Positions 17,384 to 25,126 of a stretch of DNA of 64,000 nt are shown piece after piece; the first letter of the stretch is position 1, and each line of letters begins with the position of its first letter. Origin of the DNA: Marinomonas sp. UCMA 3892. Lineage in GTDB: Bacteria; Pseudomonadota; Gammaproteobacteria; Pseudomonadales; Marinomonadaceae. The position numbers and the translations under genes are program-made. The DNA lies in assembly GCF_012726345.1 (NCBI RefSeq), contig NZ_PTXN01000005.1:62001-126000 (forward strand), written 5' to 3'. The notes beneath the pieces are model-generated. The model saw nothing but the letters and a program-made list of their open reading frames with translations, did no database searches and was not told the DNA's origin.

Positions 17384-18289
17384 CTACAAAGCTTTAAATC
17401 GATTACGGGCATCTTTGTAGTCATAGTGGGCATGTTCTGAGCCACGATGATACAAATCATCCAGGTAAGTTTGTTCCTGCGGCAACTCGTCTTCGCTGAT
17501 TTCGCGCCACCAATGTTTGTTGGCACCTTTAACACCGTCATGCCAGCGGTAACCACGCTCTTTCAAATAGTCCTTTACGTCAAACGGCGCACCAAACGCA
17601 CGAACTAACACAGTTCGCCTGTCTGCTTCAGACAACAAGTTTGCAACGGACTCGGGCAACAAATGGAACAACCAGGCCATCGCGAAACAATCAGTTGCAG
17701 CTCGGTGTCCTTCATAAAACCAACCTAAGCGAAGCAGCAGGTACTCAAGCTTTCGACTTTCAAAACCCAGCGCCTTCCAATCTATGCCACTGGCTGAACA
17801 GGCCCAAGATAGATGTCCTAATGCAGCAAACCGCTTTTCAAAGAAAGGACGATCAAACTGCGCATTGTGTGCAACCACCAGCGGATCATCGGATAACCAA
17901 CTCGCTACCAGTGAATCATCAATGTGCTGGCCTTGAACCATATCATCGGTAATACCGGTTAACTCGGTAATCAGCTCGGGGATTGGCTTGCCGGGATCTT
18001 CATACAGGCTGATCACATCAACAATCGACACAATCCGCTTAGCAGAGGGGCTGTAAAGCACCTTAACCATACCAAGCTCAATAATGGACTCGTCATCGGC
18101 AGACAGTCCGGTTGTCTCTGTATCGAGCAGCACCATTGGCCGTTCATCACCGACCACAGGAGAAAGTTCAAGTGGCCAAGTCTGCGGCTCACGCGTTAAT
18201 GGAATACGCTCCAGCAATCTAAAATCTTCTGGTCTTTCTGGGATATCCGCGAGGCGCTCTAGCGGAAATGGCGCAGGGGCTCTTGTCAT
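17384..18289 (-). CDS. DnaQ-like DEDDh 3'-5' exonuclease (SXT s024-like backbone)
   Basis: 301-residue exonuclease-fold protein. The DEDDh set is visible: D56-T-E58 in LLDTETTGL, the aspartate in VAHNAQFDRPF, and the late H-R-A-A-T-D segment. A C-terminal extension of about 90 residues contains a GYRWHDGVKGANKHWWREI block, often found in 3'-5' exonucleases of mobile elements. The ATG at 18289 has GAGGA upstream. It belongs to the conserved SXT/R391 backbone next to rumAB. Role in the ICE life cycle is not known to me; DNA-end processing in transfer or repair is plausible. Confidence 0.85.
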   Translation of the reverse strand: MTRAPAPFPLERLADIPERPEDFRLLERIPLTREPQTWPLELSPVVGDERPMVLLDTETTGLSADDESIIELGMVKVLYSPSAKRIVSIVDVISLYEDPGKPIPELITELTGITDDMVQGQHIDDSLVASWLSDDPLVVAHNAQFDRPFFEKRFAALGHLSWACSASGIDWKALGFESRKLEYLLLRLGWFYEGHRAATDCFAMAWLFHLLPESVANLLSEADRRTVLVRAFGAPFDVKDYLKERGYRWHDGVKGANKHWWREISEDELPQEQTYLDDLYHRGSEHAHYDYKDARNRFKAL

Positions 18290-18618
18290 TGATGGTTCCT
18301 CTTCAATTCTATTGTTCGCTTTGGGTTATTTAACTGTGCCACAGGTTGTACAAAATGCACCTTGGATACCTCAGCGTTTTTTTAATCTTTCTACTGGGTG
18401 AACCTATGTATGAAGGCTTTGACTAAGCCTTTCAGAAAGCCTTAGCTAAACCGTTTAGGTAACCCTTACCGATACCCTTTACGTATGGCTTAGCCAACCC
18501 CTTTTCAAACGGTTGAAAAAGGCTTTAACTGAGTTCGACTGAGCATTTTAATGATGCTCCTGACTTCGCTTTAAGCCAGTAAATTCAATACGAAGCAGAA
18601 TTTTACTAACTGTTTTTA

Positions 18619-18636
18619 AACCCTTTGCAAAGGGTT
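18619..18636. repeat. Perfect 18-base palindrome
   Basis: AACCCTTTGCAAAGGGTT reads identically on both strands, with no loop. It is not followed by a T run on either strand, so it is more like a protein-binding site than a terminator. Confidence 0.7.
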
Positions 18637-18884
18637 CAACAAGCCTTGTTTGACGGTTACTTGACCCATGCGTTAACCAGTAGCAGTAACAGGATCAGTA
18701 ACAGAAACAAGAGCAGTAGGCAGAAGCAGTATTGTCCAAGCCTTGCAGGCTTTGGCGAGCGCGAGCAATCCCCACATCTAGTTTTTCATCACAAAAAAGA
18801 AATCACCCACGACACAACGTCTTACTCGAACAACTACAGTTTTACCTACAATTTTACTTGTAGAAATCAGCATAGCATTAGATA

Positions 18885-18900
18885 CTGTATAAACAAACAG
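18885..18900 (+). promoter_or_regulatory. LexA (SOS) box of rumAB
   Basis: CTGTATAAACAAACAG fits the CTG-N10-CAG consensus, with TA on both flanks making a 20-base near-palindrome. It lies 29 bases before rumA, the normal place for repression by host LexA, so the polymerase operon should be DNA-damage inducible. Confidence 0.88.
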
Positions 18901-18928
18901 TACTAATTGTGATTTTTCGAGGTTCGTC

Positions 18929-19378
18929 ATGAGTGTCTCGCTGATAGGCCGTAGCGGCGCACTTGCCTTCATCAAAGCCAAGCGCCTTCGTATTCCATTG
19001 TTTATGGAACGTGTTTCTGCTGGTTTTCCCTCACCAGCGCAGGATTATGTTGAGCAAACGCTCGACCTTAACGAGCTGTGCATCAAGCGACCGGCTGCAA
19101 CGTTCTTTGTGCGTGTTGAAGGTGATTCAATGATTGATGCCGGGATTCACCCAGATGATATTTTGGTGGTTGATCGCTCTGTCCAAGCCGAACACGGTGA
19201 CATTGTCATCGCGGGTATCCATGGTGAACTCACGGTAAAGGAGCTTCAACTAAGGCCGTGCGTCAAGTTGATCCCAAGAAACCAAGCGTATGAGCCCATC
19301 CATATTCCTGAAGGGACAGAGTTAGAGATATTTGGCGTGGTTACCAATGTGGTGCGAAACATGCGCCGCAAGTCGTGA
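18929..19378 (+). CDS. rumA: UmuD-like mutagenesis protease RumA
   Basis: Self-cleaving S24-family protein, 149 residues, that becomes the accessory subunit of a Pol V-type polymerase. The cleavage site A31-G32 (SAGFPSP), nucleophile S67 (EGDSM) and general base K104 (LTVKEL) are all present. It is the first gene of a two-gene SOS operon; rumB begins seven bases after its stop. Conserved in R391/SXT elements between the DnaQ-like gene and mobI. Start ATG at 18929 has GAGG about seven bases upstream. Confidence 0.93.
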   Translation: MSVSLIGRSGALAFIKAKRLRIPLFMERVSAGFPSPAQDYVEQTLDLNELCIKRPAATFFVRVEGDSMIDAGIHPDDILVVDRSVQAEHGDIVIAGIHGELTVKELQLRPCVKLIPRNQAYEPIHIPEGTELEIFGVVTNVVRNMRRKS

Positions 19379-19385
19379 CTAGCCC

Positions 19386-20654
19386 ATGCCTGTATTTGCC
19401 TTGGTGGACTGCAACAACTTTTACGCCAGTTGTGAGAAGCTGTTTCGTCCTGATTTAAAAGATACGCCGGTTGTGATGCTGTCCAACAATGACGGCTGCG
19501 TGGTTGCACGCTCGCGTGAAGCTAAGTTACTCGGTATTAAAATGGGCGTACCCGTTTTTCAAATAAAAGCTGAAATGCAGCGCAATGGTATTTTGGCATT
19601 CTCGTCCAACTATGCGCTGTATGCAGATTTAAGTAGTCGAGTGATGCGCACTTTGGAAGAGATGGCACCACGAGTAGAGGTTTACTCCATTGACGAAGCG
19701 TTTTTGGACTTAACCGGTATTGAGTCTGCCATATCTCTTGTCGAGTTCGGACAACAAGTGCGAGAGCGCATAGGCCACTGGATTGGGATCACCGTCTGTG
19801 TAGGGATTGCACCGACTAAAACACTCGCCAAACTGGCAAACCATGCCGCTAAAAAGTATCCAGCCACTCAGGGCGTTGTAGACCTGACCAATCCAGAACG
19901 GCAACGTCGATTGCTCGCATTAGTTCCGGTTGATGATGTTTGGGGCGTTGGTAGACGGCTTTCTAAGCGTTTAAATACGTTGGGTATCACCACAGCCTTA
20001 GACCTCGCCAATGCCTCTCCTAGAGCCATCAGAGACCAGTTTTCGGTGGTTTTAGAAAGAACCGTCAGAGAGCTCAATGGTGAGTCGTGCATTGAACTTG
20101 AAGAGATCCCGCCAACTAAGAAGCAAATCGTCTGTAGCCGTTCATTTGGCGCAAAAGTAACGCAATTTGAATTGTTACGTGAGGCCGTATGCGAATACGC
20201 AACCCGCGCCACGGAGAAGCTACGCAAAGAACAGCAGCAAGCCAAAGTGATGACCGTGTTCATACGAACCAGCCCCTTTAAGGACAACGAGCCGCAGTAC
20301 AGCAATTCCGCATCCGGTGAGTTACTGATCCCCAGTTGCGATACGCGGGATTTTATCGAGCTGGCCAATCACTTACTCAAGCGAATTTGGAAGGATGGTT
20401 TTCGTTATGCCAAAGCGGGCGTCATGCTGTCTGACTTTTACGATCCTAGCATGTTTCAACCAGGACTATTCGATGACGTATCGACCCGCTCTAATAGCCA
20501 ACAGTTAATGTCTGTATTGGACACCATTAACCAAAGCGGTGCCGGAAAGGTTTTCTTTGCTGGACAAGGTACGAAGAAAGATTGGTCGATGAAGCGAGAG
20601 CATTTGTCTCCCGCCTACACAACACGCTGGGACCAGTTGCCGAGAGTGAAGTAG
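19386..20654 (+). CDS. rumB: UmuC-like translesion DNA polymerase RumB
   Basis: Y-family polymerase catalytic subunit, 422 residues, full length. Catalytic acidic residues are D8 (FALVDCNNFYAS) and D103-E104 (YSIDEAFLDL); helix-hairpin-helix and little-finger regions follow, and the C-terminal DUF4113-like tail (FAGQGTKKDWSMKREHLSPAYTTRW) is intact. In SXT itself this gene is interrupted, here it is whole, as in R391. It ends ten bases before the convergent mobI stop. Likely role: error-prone bypass synthesis on damaged or transferring DNA. Confidence 0.94.
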   Translation: MPVFALVDCNNFYASCEKLFRPDLKDTPVVMLSNNDGCVVARSREAKLLGIKMGVPVFQIKAEMQRNGILAFSSNYALYADLSSRVMRTLEEMAPRVEVYSIDEAFLDLTGIESAISLVEFGQQVRERIGHWIGITVCVGIAPTKTLAKLANHAAKKYPATQGVVDLTNPERQRRLLALVPVDDVWGVGRRLSKRLNTLGITTALDLANASPRAIRDQFSVVLERTVRELNGESCIELEEIPPTKKQIVCSRSFGAKVTQFELLREAVCEYATRATEKLRKEQQQAKVMTVFIRTSPFKDNEPQYSNSASGELLIPSCDTRDFIELANHLLKRIWKDGFRYAKAGVMLSDFYDPSMFQPGLFDDVSTRSNSQQLMSVLDTINQSGAGKVFFAGQGTKKDWSMKREHLSPAYTTRWDQLPRVK

Positions 20655-20664
20655 CGCAGTTAAC

Positions 20665-21108
20665 TCAATAGGCATTCACTCTGCGACGCAGCATGTTGAG
20701 CTTATCTACTTGGCGTCGAACATCACTGAAGAATTCTTCTTTCTCCATGGCCAGCGCTAACTCCCATTCTTTGGCTAGACCTTGGCAGTCCAAAAATGCG
20801 TATCTCAGCTTCGTCTTTGAAATACGCAGTCCCTTACTAAAGACCACGCGCTTGCCTCGTTGACCGTGAAAACTGTTGATGTACCACTCTATGCCAAAGC
20901 CATACTTAAAGTCTCTGATACGGACACCAAGCAGGCCCCAATCTTTAAAGGGCTCATTCTCTCGAACCTTGTAATGGGTAACCCAAAAGTCATCAACTTC
21001 AGCTCTTGCCAGTGCTTTTAGCCTGTCCGTTTCTTGCTGAAGTAAATCTGATACCTCTGCTTTCCATTGTTCATTGACGATTTCTACCAAACCAATTTCC
21101 TCACCCAA
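20665..21108 (-). CDS. mobI: Mobilization protein MobI
   Basis: 147-residue protein located between rumB and the oriT/srpM region, the place of mobI in SXT/R391 elements, where it is needed for oriT recognition. The sequence is charged and helical at both ends (NEQWKAEVSDLLQQETDRLKALAR; MEKEEFFSDVRRQVDKLNMLRRR), with a central beta-rich part (RDFKYGFGIEWYINSFHGQRGK). No catalytic motif is visible. The start appears to be TTG at 21108 with only a weak G-rich site upstream; it sits within the oriT region. The identification rests on position, size and family recollection. Confidence 0.8.
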   Translation of the reverse strand: MGEEIGLVEIVNEQWKAEVSDLLQQETDRLKALARAEVDDFWVTHYKVRENEPFKDWGLLGVRIRDFKYGFGIEWYINSFHGQRGKRVVFSKGLRISKTKLRYAFLDCQGLAKEWELALAMEKEEFFSDVRRQVDKLNMLRRRVNAY

Positions 21109-21400
21109 TTAACCCCAAAAGCCAAAACCACTATCCGTTTGGCTTTTGGATCGAAACGCCAAACGTAAAACTACCGTCACAATCACTGTTTGGCGTCTCG
21201 ATATAAATCAACTCGCGCAATCCCATACCTGACAAGGGATACAGCCCGATTTCACTTAAAAACGCCTAAAAAGACGTATCGTCATGAAGATACAAACCGT
21301 TTGGCGAGTTCAGGCCAGAATGCAAACGACGTTTGGCGTCTCGATTTTTTTGGCTCAGTCATCCGCCGCCAAACAGCGCCTATTCTCATACTTTTGCGAA
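21109..21400. other. Putative oriT with inverted and direct repeats
   Basis: The gap between mobI and srpM carries a 12-base perfect stem (CCAAAAGCCAAA at 21115-21126 with TTTGGCTTTTGG at 21138-21149, 11-base loop). An overlapping pair CGTTTGGC/GCCAAACG lies at 21136-21143 and 21158-21165. GTTTGGCGTCTCGAT occurs twice in direct orientation, near 21188 and 21330, and further GTTTGGC half-sites follow. SXT/R391 oriT is known to lie in this interval. The exact nick site cannot be read from the sequence. Confidence 0.75.
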
Positions 21401-21476
21401 AATGCAATAGGCAGATAGATGAAAGGATTTGTCACCTTTCTGCCCACCGCCAATGCACCGAATCCTGATAATGACA

Positions 21477-21558
21477 TTTGAGTGAACCGCCAGAGCACTT
21501 GGAAATGCCCAAGCGTGGCCAGTGCGGTTGATTGAAAACCGTTAGAGCACTTTGAGTG
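21477..21558 (+). repeat. Duplicated motifs upstream of srpM (candidate srpC centromere)
   Basis: TTTGAGTG occurs at 21477-21484 and 21551-21558. AGAGCACTT occurs at 21492-21500 and 21544-21552. In SXT/R391 elements the partition locus srpMRC has its centromere-like site srpC near these genes, so this may be where SrpR binds. With only two copies the evidence is modest. Confidence 0.45.
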
Positions 21559-21572
21559 CACAGGAGATAAGT

Positions 21573-22547
21573 ATGTTTGTACTAGGCGTAGATATCGGTT
21601 ACTCAAACCTGAAGCTGGCAATTGGCCAATCAGGCAGTGAACCGAAAACCATTATTCTGCCTGCGGGTGCCGGTCCTGCGGATCGTATGCCAGAGCGTAT
21701 CGGTGGAGGCGATGATGAAACTTGTTTGTATGTATCTGTCGATAATGAGCGTTGGGCCGCTGGTGTGCCTGCTGGACGCCTTCAAGGCTGGGAACGAGAG
21801 CTTCACCCGGAATATCCGACCACAAAAACCTATAAGGCGCTTTTTCATGCCGCCTTGTTAATGGCTGAAACTGAGTCCATCGATTTGGTTGTCACTGGAT
21901 TACCGGTTTCCCAGTTTCATGAACCACAACGTAAGTCTGACCTTGTGCAGCGTTTAAAAGGTGTCCATCAAGTAACGCCTAAGCGCAGCATCACAGTTCA
22001 TGATGTCAAAGTGCTGCCGCAGCCTGCCGGTGCCTATATGGATCTGGTTCAAACAGGTGGTGATTTGGGCTTGATTGAAGAAGGTCGCGTCGTCGTCATA
22101 GATCCCGGCTTCTTCTCTGTTGACTGGGTTGCCCTTGAGGCCGGAGAAATTCGCTACAGCTCATCAGGAACCAGTCTTCAGGCAATGTCCGTGCTACTGG
22201 AAACGATTGATAAGCTGATTTCAGAAGATCATGGTGCCAAAGTCGGAATGGATCGACTTGAAAAAGCCATGAGAACCGGCGACTTGCAGGTCCTGCTATT
22301 TGGAGAAAAAGTCGATATTTCACCTTATCTGAATGCTGCCACGAAAAAGGTAGCGCCTATTGCTCTCACAGCCATGCGCCAATCTATGCGCGACGAAAGC
22401 ATTAATGCGGACTTGGTATTGATCGCTGGGGGTGGAGCCTTGGCTTATAAGGAAGCGGCCAAGGAGATTTTTTCACGAAGCAAGATCATCGTGCCGGAAC
22501 AGTCTGTTTTGGCGAACGTCCGAGGCTTCTGGTTTTATGGGGCCTGA
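21573..22547 (+). CDS. srpM: ParM/StbA-like actin ATPase SrpM
   Basis: Actin-fold partition ATPase, 324 residues. Phosphate-binding loop 1 is in FVLGVDIGYSNLKLAIG at the N-terminus; phosphate loop 2 is VVVIDPGFFSVDW; the adenosine motif is DLVLIAGGGA. I prefer the ATG at 21573, which has AGGAG six bases upstream, over an upstream TTG. srpR follows two bases after the stop and int after that, so this is one operon. SrpM with SrpR stabilises the excised, replicating circular ICE; that role is taken from the family. Confidence 0.88.
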   Translation: MFVLGVDIGYSNLKLAIGQSGSEPKTIILPAGAGPADRMPERIGGGDDETCLYVSVDNERWAAGVPAGRLQGWERELHPEYPTTKTYKALFHAALLMAETESIDLVVTGLPVSQFHEPQRKSDLVQRLKGVHQVTPKRSITVHDVKVLPQPAGAYMDLVQTGGDLGLIEEGRVVVIDPGFFSVDWVALEAGEIRYSSSGTSLQAMSVLLETIDKLISEDHGAKVGMDRLEKAMRTGDLQVLLFGEKVDISPYLNAATKKVAPIALTAMRQSMRDESINADLVLIAGGGALAYKEAAKEIFSRSKIIVPEQSVLANVRGFWFYGA

Positions 22548-22549
22548 TC

Positions 22550-22819
22550 ATGAGAGTTGTCGTCAACATTCCCCCAGGGAGCCACCCTGAACTGCTCAAA
22601 GAATTAGAAAAGACGCCGCCACGGGAACGCGCTGAGCGTCTGCGGATGCTGGCCACCTTTGGGTTAATTCACATGAGCCAACCCAATCTATCCACGATAT
22701 CTGTACCGGTGGATGGCATTGCACCAGATGGTGAAGTTACTTCTATGAGTACAGCGCCAGAACCCAAAGAAGAATCACGTAAACAATCATTAAAATCCAA
22801 ACTAGGGCTGGGCTTATAA
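22550..22819 (+). CDS. srpR: SrpR-like small partition protein
   Basis: 89-residue protein between srpM and int (s002 position in SXT). The N-terminal half begins MRVVVNIPPGSHPELLKELEKTPPRERAERLRMLATFGL, suggesting a ribbon-helix-helix or short helical DNA-binding segment, and the C-terminal tail is Pro/Glu/Lys-rich and ends LKSKLGLGL. By position it is the adaptor that links centromere DNA to SrpM. No conserved catalytic residues. One base separates its stop from the int start. Confidence 0.72.
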   Translation: MRVVVNIPPGSHPELLKELEKTPPRERAERLRMLATFGLIHMSQPNLSTISVPVDGIAPDGEVTSMSTAPEPKEESRKQSLKSKLGLGL

Positions 22820-22820
22820 C

Positions 22821-24062
22821 ATGGCGTTATCAGTTAGCTGGCTCGATGCCAGGTTAAATAAAGAAGCAAAAGAAACCGTAGTAAAAGCCGACCGTGATGG
22901 GCTAAGTGCTCGGGTATCGCCCAAGGGCAAAATTGTTTTTCAGTTTCGTTATCGTTTCGATGGCAAGCAACAGCGGGTAGACATTGGTACTTACCCACTT
23001 ATGAAGCTTGCTGAAGCTAGGAATGAGCTGGATAGGTTAAGGGCGGTACTCGACCAGGGCAGAAACCCCAAGCTCTACCTACAGCAGGAACGGGCCAAGT
23101 ATTCTGCCAATCAAAGCTTCGAATCGATTTTTCGAGACTGGATAGACTCTGCCGGTAAGCAAGGGCTAAAGGAGAAAACGTGGCACTACCAAAAACGCAG
23201 CAGTGAAATATATTTGCTGCCCCGACTTGGCAAGTACCCATTAACTGACATCAATGAATTGTCCTTGCGAAACTGTCTTCGTGAGGTTTCGGAGTCGTCC
23301 CCTTCAAACACAGAACGTCTGGTGTCTGTGCTGCACAAGTTTTATGACTGGCTGATTGATGAACAAATTTTGGAAATTAACGCTGCCGCTGGGATCACAG
23401 CAAAAAAGGTTGGCGGTAAAAAAGGCAAACGAACTCGGGTGCTAAATGACAACGAGATCAGGATACTTTGGCGCTATTTGCACGAGTCAAAAATCACTGA
23501 GAAGAATCGCATCTACATAAAACTGCTTCTCTTATTGGGCGGTCGCAAGGGCGAACTCATTCAAGCTGAAAAGCATCACTTTGACTTGCAATCTGCAATG
23601 TGGACAGTGCCCATAGAGATCCGCAAACAAGGTGAGAAAATTGGAGCGCCGATCATGCGGCCATTGATAAGGCCTGCTATTGAGCTGATTGAACTAGCGA
23701 TGCAGATGAGCAAATCAACTTACTTGTTTCCCGCGAACGGACAAGAAGAGCTTGCCACAAATGGCTTTGATACCACTATTCCTAACAATGTGAAAATCTG
23801 GGCTCGCAGGTCGCTTGGTATTGAGATGGAACACTGGTCTATGCATGATCTTCGCAGAACGATGCGAACGCGAATGTCTGCCATCACGACGCAAGAAGTT
23901 GCCGAGTTGATGATTGGCCACAGCAAAAAAGGGTTGGATGCTATCTACAACCAATATCAGTACCTGGATGAAATGCGTCATGCTTACGACGTTTGGTATC
24001 AACAGCTAGAAACCATCATCGAGCCGACAGGCTTTCCATTCAACTGGCGTTTCGGACAGTAA
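22821..24062 (+). CDS. int: Site-specific tyrosine integrase (SXT Int)
   Basis: 413-residue integrase, the size I recall for SXT Int, which recombines attP with the 5' end of prfC. The N-terminal DUF4102-like arm domain (residues 1-95) precedes the SAM-like core-binding domain. The catalytic domain shows R242 (GGRKGEL), a lysine near 269, H342-x2-R345 (MHDLRRT), H367 (GHSKKG) and the likely nucleophile Y376 (DAIYNQY). It is last in the srpM-srpR-int operon and convergent with xis. The insertion target is confirmed by the prfC fragment at 24712-24804. Confidence 0.95.
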   Translation: MALSVSWLDARLNKEAKETVVKADRDGLSARVSPKGKIVFQFRYRFDGKQQRVDIGTYPLMKLAEARNELDRLRAVLDQGRNPKLYLQQERAKYSANQSFESIFRDWIDSAGKQGLKEKTWHYQKRSSEIYLLPRLGKYPLTDINELSLRNCLREVSESSPSNTERLVSVLHKFYDWLIDEQILEINAAAGITAKKVGGKKGKRTRVLNDNEIRILWRYLHESKITEKNRIYIKLLLLLGGRKGELIQAEKHHFDLQSAMWTVPIEIRKQGEKIGAPIMRPLIRPAIELIELAMQMSKSTYLFPANGQEELATNGFDTTIPNNVKIWARRSLGIEMEHWSMHDLRRTMRTRMSAITTQEVAELMIGHSKKGLDAIYNQYQYLDEMRHAYDVWYQQLETIIEPTGFPFNWRFGQ

Positions 24063-24067
24063 AATAA

Positions 24068-24093
24068 AAGAAAGAGGCTCAGTCCTCTTTCTT
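24068..24093. terminator. Bidirectional stem between int and xis
   Basis: AAGAAAGAGG-ctcagt-CCTCTTTCTT is a perfect 10-base stem with A residues on the left and T residues on the right, so it can stop transcription from both directions. It overlaps the 3' end of xis. Confidence 0.7.
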
Positions 24094-24273
24094 CTCATAC
24101 TCCTCCAAGTCTTCAATGTGCCAAAGCTTGTTTCGTGTATTTCGGTTGATACGAGGTTGCGGCAAGCTGCCATCTTTTATTCTTCGCCAGAGCGTCGTAT
24201 AGCTAATGTGGTAACGAGCCATCACTTCGTAAGACGTTAGAAAAGGGGTTACCTGGTGCGCTACTGCTGTCAT
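24079..24273 (-). CDS. xis: Excisionase Xis
   Basis: 64-residue recombination directionality factor that shifts Int towards excision. A winged-helix DNA-binding domain is evident (LTSYEVMARYHISYTTLWRRIKDGSLPQPRI), typical of AlpA/MerR-like excisionases. I chose the ATG at 24273 because AGGAG lies seven bases upstream; the longer reading from 24294 has none. It is convergent with int, the SXT/R391 arrangement, and lies about 460 bases inside the attL end. Its transcription is normally activated by SetCD, encoded at the far ICE end outside the window. Confidence 0.88.
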   Translation of the reverse strand: MTAVAHQVTPFLTSYEVMARYHISYTTLWRRIKDGSLPQPRINRNTRNKLWHIEDLEEYEKKED

Positions 24274-24711
24274 CTGCATTCTCCTGAAAATCAATGTAAA
24301 GCTATCATCGCCTGATTAATCACTTGTTGATGGTCAGAAAGATGCATGATTTGTTCAGAAGATCAGGTCCATACAAATGAACTTTTAGGACAGCAGGAAA
24401 GCAACCGTTAACCAATTCGACCGGCAAACAATTAGAGATAATCGCGAACGTCTTACCATCATTTCTCGATTTTTAGCAGGAAAAATATAGGTAAGTTTTG
24501 GCCAAAACCCAGTCGCTACAAGGCCTACAGCTAGGGCTGTGTCATGGAATTTCGCTAAAAACGGTAAATATGGCGATTTGTACTCAAGTTTGTACACACT
24601 TTCCGAGGTTACGCTTGAACATCATTGAAAAGCAAAGAAACGAGAAAAAGACAAAAAGCCTTTAAATTCAGTACGTAGAGATGTGATAGTGGTGTGCAAT
24701 GAAAGGTGGTT
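24274..24711. other. ICE left-end non-coding sequence
   Basis: About 440 bases between xis and attL with no supported gene. It should hold the xis promoter and Int/Xis arm sites. Visible features are two close copies of TCAGAA(A)GAT near 24335-24365, and a core-like sequence at about 24434-24446 (GAGATAATCGCGA) that resembles the attL core with a two-base deletion. Confidence 0.5.
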
Positions 24712-24804
24712 TTAAGCGTTGAAAGGCTGGGCGGCATCAGGGTGAGAAATAATCGCAAAGGTACGTCTATCGCTTACTTCATTAAGAAAATTCTGGTCTG
24801 CCAT
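24712..24804 (-). pseudogene. prfC: Truncated 5' end of prfC (release factor RF3), cut by the ICE
   Basis: From ATG at 24804 the minus strand reads MADQNFLNEVSDRRTFAII then SHPDA, which matches the start of the RF3 GTPase, whose P-loop continues SHPDAGKTT. Here the glycine and the rest of the P-loop are replaced by ICE-derived residues (AQPFNA) and a stop. The native prfC promoter therefore drives only a 30-residue peptide. As in other SXT/R391 insertions, the rest of prfC should be restored at attR with an ICE-supplied start, outside the window. Confidence 0.9.
24734..24755. other. attL junction of the SXT/R391-type ICE
   Basis: The match to chromosomal prfC runs up to about 24734 and then stops inside the codons for the RF3 P-loop. 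The known recombination core of this family lies in this segment of prfC (about 17 bases), so the crossover must be within these bases. The exact core borders need attR or an empty site for comparison. Confidence 0.8.
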
Positions 24805-25126
24805 TAAAGTGTTCTTTTAGGTTATACGCGAGTTCTATAAGCACTCGACATAAAAGCCAGCGCTCAACCCCGTTATGTTAATCGTGATTTCGTTGGCGAC
24901 TATTTTCGCTGATCTCGGCTTTATAAACAATCAATGCCTATGGAATTAATTACTATTTAAACATTCAGTTACTAAAAGCATAATAAAACCAACACTTACA
25001 AATGATTTGCATTACCATTACTAATAACAATAAAATAACCACCCAAATAAATTCTAGTGCAAATCCTCCAGTGCTGTTTTTTTAAGCACATGCAAGTTTC
25101 GATTTAAAGATAATAGAGCCTTAAGA
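24805..25126. promoter_or_regulatory. Divergent prfC/fhuC promoter region with a possible Fur site
   Basis: 322 AT-rich bases between the native prfC start and fhuC. AATGAT-TTGCAT-TACCAT at 25001-25018 resembles the repeated hexamer form of a Fur box and sits upstream of an iron-uptake operon. The match is imperfect. No other element is recognised. Confidence 0.4.

Larger units (their letters stand above)
18290..18928. other. 639-base non-coding region with palindrome, repeats and the rumA promoter
   Basis: No gene is supported. From 18401 to 18540 there are repeated AGGCTTT/AAAGCCT-type blocks in both orientations, including TTTTCAA-acgg-TTGAAAA near 18500. A perfect 18-base palindrome lies at 18619-18636. 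Five CAGTA units fall within 18678-18731. The LexA box for rumAB closes the region. The left part also carries the promoter of the DnaQ-like gene, since the two genes diverge. Confidence 0.6.

Noticed and set aside
18678-18732. CRISPR-like array in the CAGTA repeat stretch
   Set aside because: Repeat units are only about five bases and spacing is irregular; no cas genes are present.
18625-18906. Plus-strand open frame in the repeat-rich gap
   Set aside because: Its composition follows the CAGTA repeats and it runs into the rumA promoter and LexA box.
24433-24480. Plus-strand translation resembling the RF3 P-loop (IIS ... AGK) as the prfC junction
   Set aside because: The true prfC 5' end is on the minus strand at 24712-24804; this plus-strand match is weak and oriented the wrong way for attL.
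24385-24597. Open frame on the minus strand in the ICE left end (70 codons)
   Set aside because: No ribosome-binding site, no recognisable domain, and it spans the non-coding att-proximal DNA.
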